Assembly: GCA_049700035.1 (NCBI GenBank)
Contig: JBNAWC010000035.1
Location: forward strand, 1-12,934
Length of the DNA stretch: 12,934 nucleotides
Reading direction: 5' to 3'
DNA from: JAVZLQ01 sp049700035
Lineage (GTDB): Archaea; Thermoproteota; Bathyarchaeia; Bathyarchaeales; Bathycorpusculaceae
Shown here: piece by piece, positions 5,668-11,407 of the stretch
Layout of the letters: every line of letters begins with the position of its first letter
Position numbering within the stretch: the first letter of the stretch is position 1
Program-made: the position numbers and the translations under genes
Notes under the pieces: model-generated
Told to the model about the DNA's origin: nothing
The model's database searches: none
The model's input: only the letters and a program-made list of their open reading frames with translations

Positions 5668-6656
5668 ATTGGAGGCTTAACGCGCTTTTTCTCCGCCAAT
5701 TTTTTGTTCATCCACTTTTCAAACTCGCTTGAAGGCGGATTTTCAGCATAAAGCCTCCGCCGCGTAGCCTCCAAAAAAGCGTTATCCATACTCAAAAACT
5801 CAGCAGCAGTCAAAATCTTGCAGCCAGTTTCACGCGCTTTCCAGAAAACTCCTTCTATCTTTTCACGCCAACCTTCATCTCTCAAAACATGATGCTCCAA
5901 AATAACTGTCTCCGCAACTTCAACAACACGCTCCAAACCCTTTAACCCAGCTTGAACCTGCCCATCATCAACCTTAAACCCAGCCAAATACAATGGTGGT
6001 CCACCAATCATCAAGAGATGAGGCTTCTCCATCTCAATCATGTGCAGCGTGTCCCTCGTCATTGGACCTTGAACATCTGGAGCAAACATGAACTTTTCGC
6101 CCTCACGTTCTATCGTGGTCATCAAAACCCACCCAAGAGCCGAATCTTCTGGTCCGTGAAAAACTGGTTTAGAGAATCTTATTGTTGTGGATTTGCCGAA
6201 ATGAAATGTTCTTCCATCCGCAACTTCGAGTTCCGCGGCGAATTTTCCGCCAGTTTTTTGGAAAATCCAGCCTCGGCGTCGCTGGCTGAAGTTTATGTCC
6301 TCTCTAGGATTCTTCATTAAGACGGTTTTTTCCTCGTAAATTTGCCTCGCAGTTTCCGTTTCTGCTGTCCAATTGCAAAGCCAATCCTCATAGGACGGCG
6401 TGTGATGGTCAAAATGGTAATGGCTTAAAGTTACAATTTCCGCTTTCTCCGCAGCCTCGGCAATGCGCCTACGCGCTGAGGCTATAGCCCTAAACTCCAA
6501 AGGATGCGGAGGCAAACCGAAACGCAATGGACAAAGCGAAACCCCAGCATCCAGAAGTACCCTCACATCCGGCGTCTCCACGTAAGTGCACATGGACCTA
6601 ACACCAAAACTTTCAGCAGCCAAAGGCGTAACACGAATCTTCCTAAGCATAACCAT
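5664..6656 (-). CDS. UPF0282-family metallo-beta-lactamase-fold hydrolase
   Basis: 330 residues, about the normal length of the archaeal UPF0282 family, whose function is not established. The N-terminus RVTPLAAESFGVRSMCTYVE is characteristic of the family. Metal ligands of the MBL fold are visible: LSHYHFDHH (H79, H81, D83, H84), H168 in VFHGPED, D194 in FAPDVQG, and H255/H256 in ILEHHVL. Two zinc or iron ions are expected. No membrane segment or RNA-binding beta-CASP domain is seen, so it is not an obvious CPSF-type nuclease. ATG 6656 and ATG 6650 are both possible starts. A TATA-like CTTAAATAAAAAG ends about 25 nt upstream of 6656, which suggests a very short leader. The convergent stop overlap with the TudS-like gene means transcription from both sides meets here. 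Confidence 0.88.
   Translation of the reverse strand: MVMLRKIRVTPLAAESFGVRSMCTYVETPDVRVLLDAGVSLCPLRFGLPPHPLEFRAIASARRRIAEAAEKAEIVTLSHYHFDHHTPSYEDWLCNWTAETETARQIYEEKTVLMKNPREDINFSQRRRGWIFQKTGGKFAAELEVADGRTFHFGKSTTIRFSKPVFHGPEDSALGWVLMTTIEREGEKFMFAPDVQGPMTRDTLHMIEMEKPHLLMIGGPPLYLAGFKVDDGQVQAGLKGLERVVEVAETVILEHHVLRDEGWREKIEGVFWKARETGCKILTAAEFLSMDNAFLEATRRRLYAENPPSSEFEKWMNKKLAEKKRVKPPI
5668..5705 (+). terminator. Hairpin plus T6, possible terminator of the chelatase-TudS unit
   Basis: Immediately after the TudS-like stop, ATTGGAGG (5668-5675) can pair with CCGCCAAT (5693-5700) with one A/G mismatch and a 17-nt loop. TTTTTT follows at 5700-5705, and a T5 run sits in the loop. Archaeal termination depends mainly on T runs, so the T6 is the better evidence. 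The element lies inside the last codons of the convergent UPF0282 gene, which also constrains the sequence, so the hairpin may be partly chance. Confidence 0.35.
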
Positions 6657-6680
6657 TCAACACTTAGCTGTTTCCTATAA

Positions 6681-6693
6681 CTTTTTATTTAAG
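6681..6693 (-). promoter_or_regulatory. TATA-like box for the UPF0282 gene
   Basis: On the minus strand the sequence is CTTAAATAAAAAG, centred about 32 bp upstream of ATG 6656. With a typical archaeal spacing of about 26 bp to the start site, transcription would begin near 6662, giving a leader of only a few bases. No Shine-Dalgarno motif is seen before ATG 6656, which agrees with leaderless-type initiation. Confidence 0.4.
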
Positions 6694-6700
6694 TCCAAAC

Positions 6701-6793
6701 TTAGTTTTTTTGGCGGGCGATGACGACTCTGGCCCCGCTGAACCAGAAATGATTGGGATCTTGAGTGCGAAGAGCTCGCCACCAGCGTTTCAT
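6701..6793 (-). other. GC-rich island with a 30-codon frame, small gene or structured RNA
   Basis: Between the KH-protein stop and the UPF0282 promoter lies a segment with 47 G/C in 80 bases (6711-6790), flanked by very A/T-rich sequence. On the minus strand ATG 6793 opens a 30-codon frame (MKRWWRALRTQDPNHFWFSG, then ARVVIARQKN), starting 8 nt after the KH stop, without a Shine-Dalgarno motif. Two hairpins are possible: TCTGG 6728-6732 with CCAGA 6743-6747, and GTGCGA 6765-6770 with TCGCCAC 6776-6782 (one bulge). It could be a small basic protein co-transcribed with the KH gene, or a non-coding RNA. I cannot decide and recognise neither. Confidence 0.3.
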
Positions 6794-6801
6794 TTTTAGC
6801 T

Positions 6802-7377
6802 TTATTCTTCTGGTTTTTTCCACAACTCTAACATTTTTCTTTTTAGTTCGCGGCGTTTTTTGTGTAGGTAGCGGTAAACCGTGCCATGTGAACTTCCTTC
6901 GATAAGCATTTGTATTGCTTCTCTTGCTGCTTGTACTTGTTCGATGTTTCCGATTATGCCGACTGTGTGTCCGTAAACGCATATGTTTGTTTCCGTTAGT
7001 TCCTCCATTATTCTTCGTGTTTTGCCGTCCATCCCTATTATTCGCCCTTTAACGCGTCTCAAATCTGATTCAGACTTTCCAAAGATTAGGCGTAGGTCAA
7101 TAATATCAAGCATTGCTTCTTCGTCTCTGATTAGGCGGAAGGCGTGTTCAGGCGAGAAACCTCTCCCAATGGCGGTTACCACGTCCTTTGCCTTAAAAAG
7201 TGTTGAGGGGTCGCTTGCGTTTTCAGCCAGCATTATTGTTACGCCTCCAGTGTCGCTTTCTATTTGAAGCGTGACGGCAAGTTTCTCCTCTATAGCCTTC
7301 TTTGTTTTTCCTTCTGGTCCGACTAGTACGCCTATGCGGTCTTTTGGTATTCTAACAAATGCGCTTGGCCTAGCCAA
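6802..7377 (-). CDS. KH-domain rRNA-processing protein, archaeal Dim2/Pno1-like
   Basis: 191 residues with two KH modules. The first has VGPEG at 19-23 followed by KTKKAIEEK. The second has GRIIGMDGKTRRIMEE (111-126), which contains the GxxG loop G115-M-D-G118. This double-KH form matches Pno1/Dim2, which binds the 3' end of small-subunit rRNA near the maturation site. The archaeal protein has also been reported to contact aIF2-alpha. The C-terminus (about 165-191) is a basic helix, HKKRRELKRKMLELWKK. Start TTG 7377 lies inside the last codons of RIO1 (8-nt overlap), with GAGGG about 9 nt upstream, so the two genes are translationally coupled. The grouping with RIO1 and aIF1A is common in archaea and supports a role in 30S assembly. 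Confidence 0.9.
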   Translation of the reverse strand: MARPSAFVRIPKDRIGVLVGPEGKTKKAIEEKLAVTLQIESDTGGVTIMLAENASDPSTLFKAKDVVTAIGRGFSPEHAFRLIRDEEAMLDIIDLRLIFGKSESDLRRVKGRIIGMDGKTRRIMEELTETNICVYGHTVGIIGNIEQVQAAREAIQMLIEGSSHGTVYRYLHKKRRELKRKMLELWKKPEE

Positions 7378-8161
7378 AGCCCGTAACCCTCATGTAACAT
7401 TCTTCAACTGGCGGCACTTTAACGCCTAACCTACTGAAATACTTGTTTATATTGGTTAAGTCTCGGTGTAGGAGGAATTCTGCCATTGGATGAGATGTTG
7501 GAACTGCTTGTGAAATGTCAAATATTACTGGGCGTCCCTTCCAAATCATGATGTTGTATTCGCTTAGGTCTCCGTGCACAAGTTCAGCCTTAAGATAAAG
7601 CCTTCGCAAATACTCCAGCAACACGTTGTAGATTCTATCTGGATTTTTCGGCGGCAACTCCTTCATTGAAGGTGCTGGGACGCCGTCTTTGCCTATGAAC
7701 TCCATTATTAGTACGTTGTTTTTTACTGCTATTGGTTTTGGCACACGCACTTTTGCGGCTGTTGCTTGTTCAAGGTTTCTGAATTCCTTCTGCGCCCAAG
7801 CGAAGATTAGGGAACGCGTGTCTCTTTTTACGCCCTTGAACCTATGGTCGCCTTCGATGTATTTTAGTATGCCCTTGCGGAACTCCGCGGAAACCGTCAA
7901 ATAGATTTTTATGGCTAATTCTTTTCCTTCAGCGTCCTTGCCCCAATAAACCCTCGATTCCTTTCCAGCTTTGACAACGCCGTAAATTTCGTTTATCACG
8001 CCCTTGTTTAAGAAGTCATAGATTACCATGAGCGTTGAACGGTCAAAAACCTCCTCTAAAACCTCATATTCCTCGCTGCGTTTTTCCTTCATCAACTGTT
8101 CTGTTTCATATTCCCTCTCTTTTTGGCTCAACTTTTTTCTGACAAGCTTCTTAAAAGACAA
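7370..8161 (-). CDS. rio1: RIO1-type serine/threonine protein kinase
   Basis: 263 residues, normal for archaeal RIO1. Visible kinase parts: nucleotide loop GVVKAGKESRVYWG (61-74), catalytic lysine K85 in LAIKIY, hinge MEFIG (153-157), catalytic loop LVHGDLSEYN (D198, N203) and metal-binding FDISQAV (D215). The HGDLSEYN motif and the lack of an activation-loop APE segment are RIO features. The N-terminal 35 residues form a charged helix typical of RIO1. RIO1 acts as an ATPase/kinase in late 40S/30S maturation. TTG 8161 is supported by GGAG 8 nt upstream. The gene is 13 nt downstream of aIF1A and overlaps the KH gene by 8 nt, so the three form one translational unit. Confidence 0.94.
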   Translation of the reverse strand: MSFKKLVRKKLSQKEREYETEQLMKEKRSEEYEVLEEVFDRSTLMVIYDFLNKGVINEIYGVVKAGKESRVYWGKDAEGKELAIKIYLTVSAEFRKGILKYIEGDHRFKGVKRDTRSLIFAWAQKEFRNLEQATAAKVRVPKPIAVKNNVLIMEFIGKDGVPAPSMKELPPKNPDRIYNVLLEYLRRLYLKAELVHGDLSEYNIMIWKGRPVIFDISQAVPTSHPMAEFLLHRDLTNINKYFSRLGVKVPPVEECYMRVTGFG

Positions 8162-8174
8162 TTTGGCTTCTCCA

Positions 8175-8483
8175 TCAAGAAATTGTTAAAAGGCCCTTTT
8201 TGCGGAGCAACTCCGCCTGGGCTTTAGTGTAGCGCCAAATTAAATCGCCGCGTGTGTCGGATTGGAAGTCCCATGGAGAAACGAGAACAACATCGCCGAC
8301 ACGTATCCAAACCCGCCTCTTCATTTTGCCCCTAATGCGACATAAACGTTCATGTCCGTCTTGGCATTTAACCAGAACACGGTCAAAACCTAACAGTTTA
8401 ACGGCTATGCCTAAAACATCGTTTAGAGATGGATAAACCATCTCGCTTAACTCTTCTTCGCTTAGCACTTTCTTTTTACCCAA
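8175..8483 (-). CDS. eif1A: Translation initiation factor aIF1A
   Basis: 102 residues with the S1-like OB fold of IF1/eIF1A. Key segment GHERLCRIRGKMKRRVWIRV (43-62) is followed by GDVVLVSPWDF and RGDLIWRYT. It binds the A site of the small subunit and promotes initiation complex formation. The start is TTG 8483, preceded by a strong GAGGTGG (8488-8494 on this strand) only 4 nt away. The N-terminal tail (MGKKKVLSEEELSE) is shorter and less basic than in some eukaryotic forms, as is usual in archaea. It is first in the aIF1A-RIO1-KH group. Confidence 0.94.
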   Translation of the reverse strand: MGKKKVLSEEELSEMVYPSLNDVLGIAVKLLGFDRVLVKCQDGHERLCRIRGKMKRRVWIRVGDVVLVSPWDFQSDTRGDLIWRYTKAQAELLRKKGLLTIS

Positions 8484-8586
8484 TCAGCCACCTCAAACGT
8501 TAATTGCCCTAGCCTTCTTAATGGTATGTTTAACTCCCTTAAAAGCATACTCACTACAAAAACGGGCTTTCATATAAAATAAAATT
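8484..8586 (-). promoter_or_regulatory. Leader and promoter of the aIF1A-RIO1-KH operon
   Basis: 103 nt between the DUF424 stop and the aIF1A start. On the minus strand TATA-like stretches are TTTTATAT (about 8570-8577) and GCTTTTAAGG (about 8537-8546), either of which could serve. The Shine-Dalgarno GAGGTGG is at 8488-8494. Read-through from the aIF2-beta-DUF424 pair is also possible because the orientation is the same and no strong T run on this strand ends the first unit apart from short T4 runs. Confidence 0.4.
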
Positions 8587-8871
8587 TTAAATCTTGACAA
8601 TTTGCGCGTGTGGAACTCCTTCGATGTTTAGTACGGCTTCTGGATGCACGTAGCCCTTCTCTATGGCTTTTTGAACTATGTTCTTGCCAACCATGTTCAC
8701 TATCGTGCAGTTTGCTATCATCTCAACAGCCTCTTCAGCGCTAACTTTCGCGCCCTTGTAAAACTCCTCCTTAACGGTAAAGACAATTTTTCCTTCACGC
8801 AGCGTTTTTCCGAGTATTTCAGCGTCGCATATTGCCAAAAGCAGGTTATTCCCAATTTTTTTAAGGTTCAT
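8587..8871 (-). CDS. DUF424 family protein, unknown function
   Basis: 94 residues from ATG 8871 (MNLKKIGNNLLLAICDAEIL), the usual size of the archaeal DUF424 family. The frame is also open upstream to 8931, but that part overlaps aIF2-beta in another phase. ATG 8871 has GGAAG a few bases upstream and lies 26 nt after the aIF2-beta stop, so I chose it. Conserved-looking parts are LGKTLREGKIVFTV (residues 20-33), EAVEMIANCTIVNMVGKN (47-64) and the C-terminal GVPHAQIVKI. It looks like a small alpha/beta protein with no catalytic motif, no membrane segment and one mid-chain cysteine. Constant association with aIF2-beta suggests a link to initiation or ribosome function, but no activity is known to me. 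Confidence 0.85.
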   Translation of the reverse strand: MNLKKIGNNLLLAICDAEILGKTLREGKIVFTVKEEFYKGAKVSAEEAVEMIANCTIVNMVGKNIVQKAIEKGYVHPEAVLNIEGVPHAQIVKI

Positions 8872-8897
8872 GTAGACTTCCAATTTAGACAACCATG

Positions 8898-9308
8898 CTA
8901 AAGTTGTTGCACAGAGGACTTTGCCCCGCAAGCCTCGCAGACGAGGAAGGATAGGCGTTTTTCCTTCACAATCTTCGTGTCTGGACGCTTACAAACTGGG
9001 CAGACCACGAAAACTTCCATATACCGTTGTATAAGCCTTTCAAAGGTTTCGCGTGAAAAGTTGCCCTTAAAAATCGCTCTTGACTCTTGGAACATGGCGG
9101 CAGTAGCCATCTCCCGCGTTAAAAACTTTAAGAGGTGTTGCGGGTCACGGTTTAAGGCGTCAGCAATCTCCTTGAAATTGTGAATTGTTGTTCGCATCCC
9201 AACAACTGAATGGCGTAATGGTGGCAACTCTAAACGCTCACGTTTCGTGGCTACTTCTGGAATTTGTGAACGCGCCCTCTTCAGCAACTCCTCATAGTCA
9301 TATTTCAT
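8898..9308 (-). CDS. eif2B (aIF2-beta): Translation initiation factor aIF2 subunit beta
   Basis: 136 residues from ATG 9308 (MKYDYEELLKRARSQIPEVA). The N-terminal helix contacts the gamma subunit. The central domain has VVGMRTTIHNFKEIADALNR and REMATAAMF. The C-terminal zinc ribbon is C103-P-V-C106 with C124-E-A-C127, complete for metal binding. It helps the aIF2 heterotrimer deliver initiator tRNA. An ATG at 9341 would add 11 residues. I reject it because the TATA-like box (9343-9352) would put the transcription start near 9321, downstream of that ATG, and because GGAG (9318-9321) is correctly placed for ATG 9308. It is followed after 26 nt by DUF424. Confidence 0.93.
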   Translation of the reverse strand: MKYDYEELLKRARSQIPEVATKRERLELPPLRHSVVGMRTTIHNFKEIADALNRDPQHLLKFLTREMATAAMFQESRAIFKGNFSRETFERLIQRYMEVFVVCPVCKRPDTKIVKEKRLSFLVCEACGAKSSVQQL

Positions 9309-9342
9309 CCGTGTTTTCTCCAAGAAAACATGACGCAACATA

Positions 9343-9359
9343 CTATTTAAAACTTATAA
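9343..9359. promoter_or_regulatory. Shared divergent TATA-like element for aIF2-beta and the CobO-like gene
   Basis: The plus strand reads CTATTTAAAACTTATAA in the roughly 90-bp space between two divergent genes. On the minus strand it gives TTTTAAATAG, centred about 39 bp from ATG 9308, so the predicted start site lies just before the Shine-Dalgarno motif. On the plus strand ACTTATAA is centred about 43 bp from ATG 9399, predicting a leader of some 15-20 nt. Both polymerase complexes could not bind at once if both assignments hold. Confidence 0.4.
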
Positions 9360-9398
9360 CACAAGTAGGCAGTATTAGATATTGCAGAAGATGATTTA

Positions 9399-9911
9399 AT
9401 GGGCTACGTATACTTGTACACTGGCACTGGCGCTGGAAAAACAACAAACGCGCTTGGGTTGGCGCTTCGCTCCGTAGGACACAAGCGTAAAGTCGTAATA
9501 ATACAGTTTCTGAAATGGTGGAAAAACACTGGCGAATACAAGATAAGGCGGATGCTCACGCCATATTATGAAATTTACCAGTTTGGACGCAAGGGGTGGC
9601 ATGGACTAAGCAATTTAGGCGAAGAAGACAAAAAACTGGCGCGTAAAGCCCTAAAATTCGCCGAAAAAATCGTTAAAGAGAAAAAACCACACCTGCTTGT
9701 TTTAGACGAAATAAATTTGGCGCTGCACTGCAAACTCTTGGACATTAAGGAAGTTTTGGATTTTTTGGACAAGATTCCGAAGAGGACTGATGTTGTTTTA
9801 ACTGGAAGGTACGCGCCGAAAGAGTTGATTGACAGAGCAGAATTCGTAAACGAGATAATCGCCGTAAAAATGCCAAAAGAGATGATAACAACAAAAGGAA
9901 TACAATACTAA
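9399..9911 (+). CDS. CobA/CobO-type cob(I)alamin adenosyltransferase-like P-loop protein
   Basis: 170 residues, the size of the CobA/CobO/BtuR family, which transfers the adenosyl group of ATP to cobalt in corrinoids. The N-terminus YLYTGTGAGKTTNALGLALR (5-24) is the family's P-loop with the reversed beta-sheet strand order; K14 and T15 would bind phosphate. VVIIQFLKWWKNTGEY follows, as does VLDEINLAL (D103, E104) and VVLTGRYAPKELIDRAEFVN (132-151), equivalent to the family's LTGRxAxxxLIxxAD. The C-terminal TTKGIQY corresponds to the family's substrate-side GIDY/W end. Start ATG 9399; no strong Shine-Dalgarno motif, only GATGAT upstream. It is divergent from aIF2-beta and 86 nt before gcvPA. 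Archaea need adenosylcobalamin, so the role is plausible, but some archaeal paralogues of this fold are untested. Confidence 0.82.
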   Translation: MGYVYLYTGTGAGKTTNALGLALRSVGHKRKVVIIQFLKWWKNTGEYKIRRMLTPYYEIYQFGRKGWHGLSNLGEEDKKLARKALKFAEKIVKEKKPHLLVLDEINLALHCKLLDIKEVLDFLDKIPKRTDVVLTGRYAPKELIDRAEFVNEIIAVKMPKEMITTKGIQY

Positions 9912-9965
9912 AGGTCGCCTTAAAAACCCTTTCGAACTGCTGAAAAGCTTAAAGAGCAAAGCAAT

Positions 9966-9984
9966 TTAGAGTGTTTAACTCTAA
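9966..9984 (+). promoter_or_regulatory. Perfect 7-bp inverted repeat just upstream of the gcvPA ribosome-binding site
   Basis: TTAGAGT (9966-9972) and ACTCTAA (9978-9984) are perfectly complementary with a 5-nt spacer GTTTA. The repeat ends 2 nt before the GGTGA (9987-9991) that serves TTG 9998. It could be a dimeric repressor operator or a short RNA hairpin close to the ribosome-binding site. No glycine-riboswitch-like element is evident in the 86-nt gap. Confidence 0.45.
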
Positions 9985-9997
9985 GCGGTGAATCCCT

Positions 9998-11401
9998 TTG
10001 GAGAGGCATAATCATCCTTACATACCGAATTCTCAGCCGAAGATAAAAAATGAAATGATGCGTGAAATTGGCATAAAAGGCATAGAAGAGCTTTACGCGG
10101 ACATCCCAGAGAAATACACGCTAAAAAAGCCCCTAAACATTCCTCAACATGCACTTTCAGAATTTGAAGTTGAGAGGCATGTGGAAGCATTACTCGCAAA
10201 AAACAAAACATACAACGAAATGCCCATGTTTTTGGGCGCTGGATGCTGGCCGCACTACGTACCCGCTGTTGTGAAGGAAATTGTGCAGCGCAGCGAATTC
10301 TTAACAGCATACACGCCCTATCAACCCGAAATTTCGCAGGGAATGCTCCAAGCCCTATTTGAGTATCAAAGCATGATTTGCGAGTTAACCGCCATGGACG
10401 TTGCAAACTGCTCCATGTACGATTGGGCTTCAGCTCTGGGCGAAGCCGCGAGGATGGCTGCACGCGTAACTGGACGAAAAGAAATTCTTGTTCCAAAGAT
10501 TATTCATCCAGAAAGGTTTGCGACGTTGCAAGCCTATGCCGAAGCAGCTGGATTAGATGTTAAAAAAGTTTCTTATGAAAGGGAGACAGGCGAACTAGAC
10601 TTCAAAGATTTAAAATACAACATTTCTGAGCAGACAGCAGCCGTCTACATAGAAAACCCATCATATCTCGGGTTTATCGAAACACAAGTTGAGGAGATAG
10701 GGGATGAAGCACACAAGCACGGCGCACTCTTCATAGTTGGCATCGACCCAACATCGCTTGGAATCTTAAAACCTCCAGGCGAGTACGGCGCCGACATCGT
10801 TGTCGGCGAGGCGCAGCCGCTTGGAAACCCAATGAACCTTGGCGGTCCACTTTTGGGAATATTTGCTTGCCGCGACGACATGAACCTTGTTAGGCAAATG
10901 CCAGGACGCGTAATCGGCTTAACAACAACCGCTGACAGTGCAAGGCAAGGCTTTTGCATGGCGTTGCAAACACGCGAACAGCACATTAGACGCGAGAAGG
11001 CAACTTCTAACATCTGTTCAAACGAGGCTTTGTGCGCTGTTGCCTCCGCAGTTTACATGGCTCTGCTTGGACCGCAAGGGTTTAGGGAACTAGGCGAAGC
11101 GATAATGTATAAGGCTAATTACGCAATAAACATGTTGTCAGCCGTAGAAGGCGTAAAAACACCAGTTTTCAAGTCAGCGCACTTCAAAGAGTTTACAGTC
11201 AATTTTGACGAGGCTGGATTAACCGTTAAAGAAGTGCACAAGAAGCTTTTGCAACGCGGAATACACGGCGGAAAGGACATTTCAAAAGAGTTTCCAGAAC
11301 TCGGCGAAACCGCACTTTACTGTGTAACAGAGGTTCACTCCACAGAGGAAATAGAGTGCTTGGCAGACGCCATAAACCAAATTTTAAGAAGAAGAAGGTG
11401 A
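9998..11401 (+). CDS. gcvPA: Glycine dehydrogenase (decarboxylating) subunit 1, GcvPA
   Basis: 467 residues. It is the N-terminal half of the P-protein of the glycine cleavage system, which decarboxylates glycine and passes the aminomethyl group to lipoyl GcvH. Start TTG 9998 with GGTGA at 9987-9991; the N-terminus HNHPYIPNS aligns with the short lead seen in other GcvPA proteins, and a start at the later MMREIGIKG would lose it. Family motifs: FLGAGCWPHYVPAVV, YTPYQPEISQGMLQALFEYQ, ENPSYLGFIE, GNPMNLGGPLLGIFACR and REQHIRREKATSNICS (326-341). As expected for this subunit there is no PLP lysine; that residue is in GcvPB. gcvT and gcvH are not in the window. gcvPB follows after 6 nt. Confidence 0.95.
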   Translation: MERHNHPYIPNSQPKIKNEMMREIGIKGIEELYADIPEKYTLKKPLNIPQHALSEFEVERHVEALLAKNKTYNEMPMFLGAGCWPHYVPAVVKEIVQRSEFLTAYTPYQPEISQGMLQALFEYQSMICELTAMDVANCSMYDWASALGEAARMAARVTGRKEILVPKIIHPERFATLQAYAEAAGLDVKKVSYERETGELDFKDLKYNISEQTAAVYIENPSYLGFIETQVEEIGDEAHKHGALFIVGIDPTSLGILKPPGEYGADIVVGEAQPLGNPMNLGGPLLGIFACRDDMNLVRQMPGRVIGLTTTADSARQGFCMALQTREQHIRREKATSNICSNEALCAVASAVYMALLGPQGFRELGEAIMYKANYAINMLSAVEGVKTPVFKSAHFKEFTVNFDEAGLTVKEVHKKLLQRGIHGGKDISKEFPELGETALYCVTEVHSTEEIECLADAINQILRRRR

Positions 11402-11407
11402 AAATCC

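Noticed and set aside
6711..6760. C/D-box sRNA (GATGACG, CTGA, ATGATTG spacing on the plus strand)
   Set aside because: Box C and C' are imperfect and no final D box is found, so the match is not good enough to call.
8872..8931. Longer DUF424 start at 8931
   Set aside because: The added residues overlap aIF2-beta out of frame and are not typical of the family; ATG 8871 has a ribosome-binding site.
9309..9341. Longer aIF2-beta start at ATG 9341
   Set aside because: The TATA-like box lies so close upstream that transcription should start downstream of this ATG; GGAG fits ATG 9308 and MKYDYEELL is the usual N-terminus.
9912..9997. Glycine riboswitch upstream of gcvPA
   Set aside because: The gap is only 86 nt, too short for a tandem glycine aptamer, and shows only the 7-bp inverted repeat.
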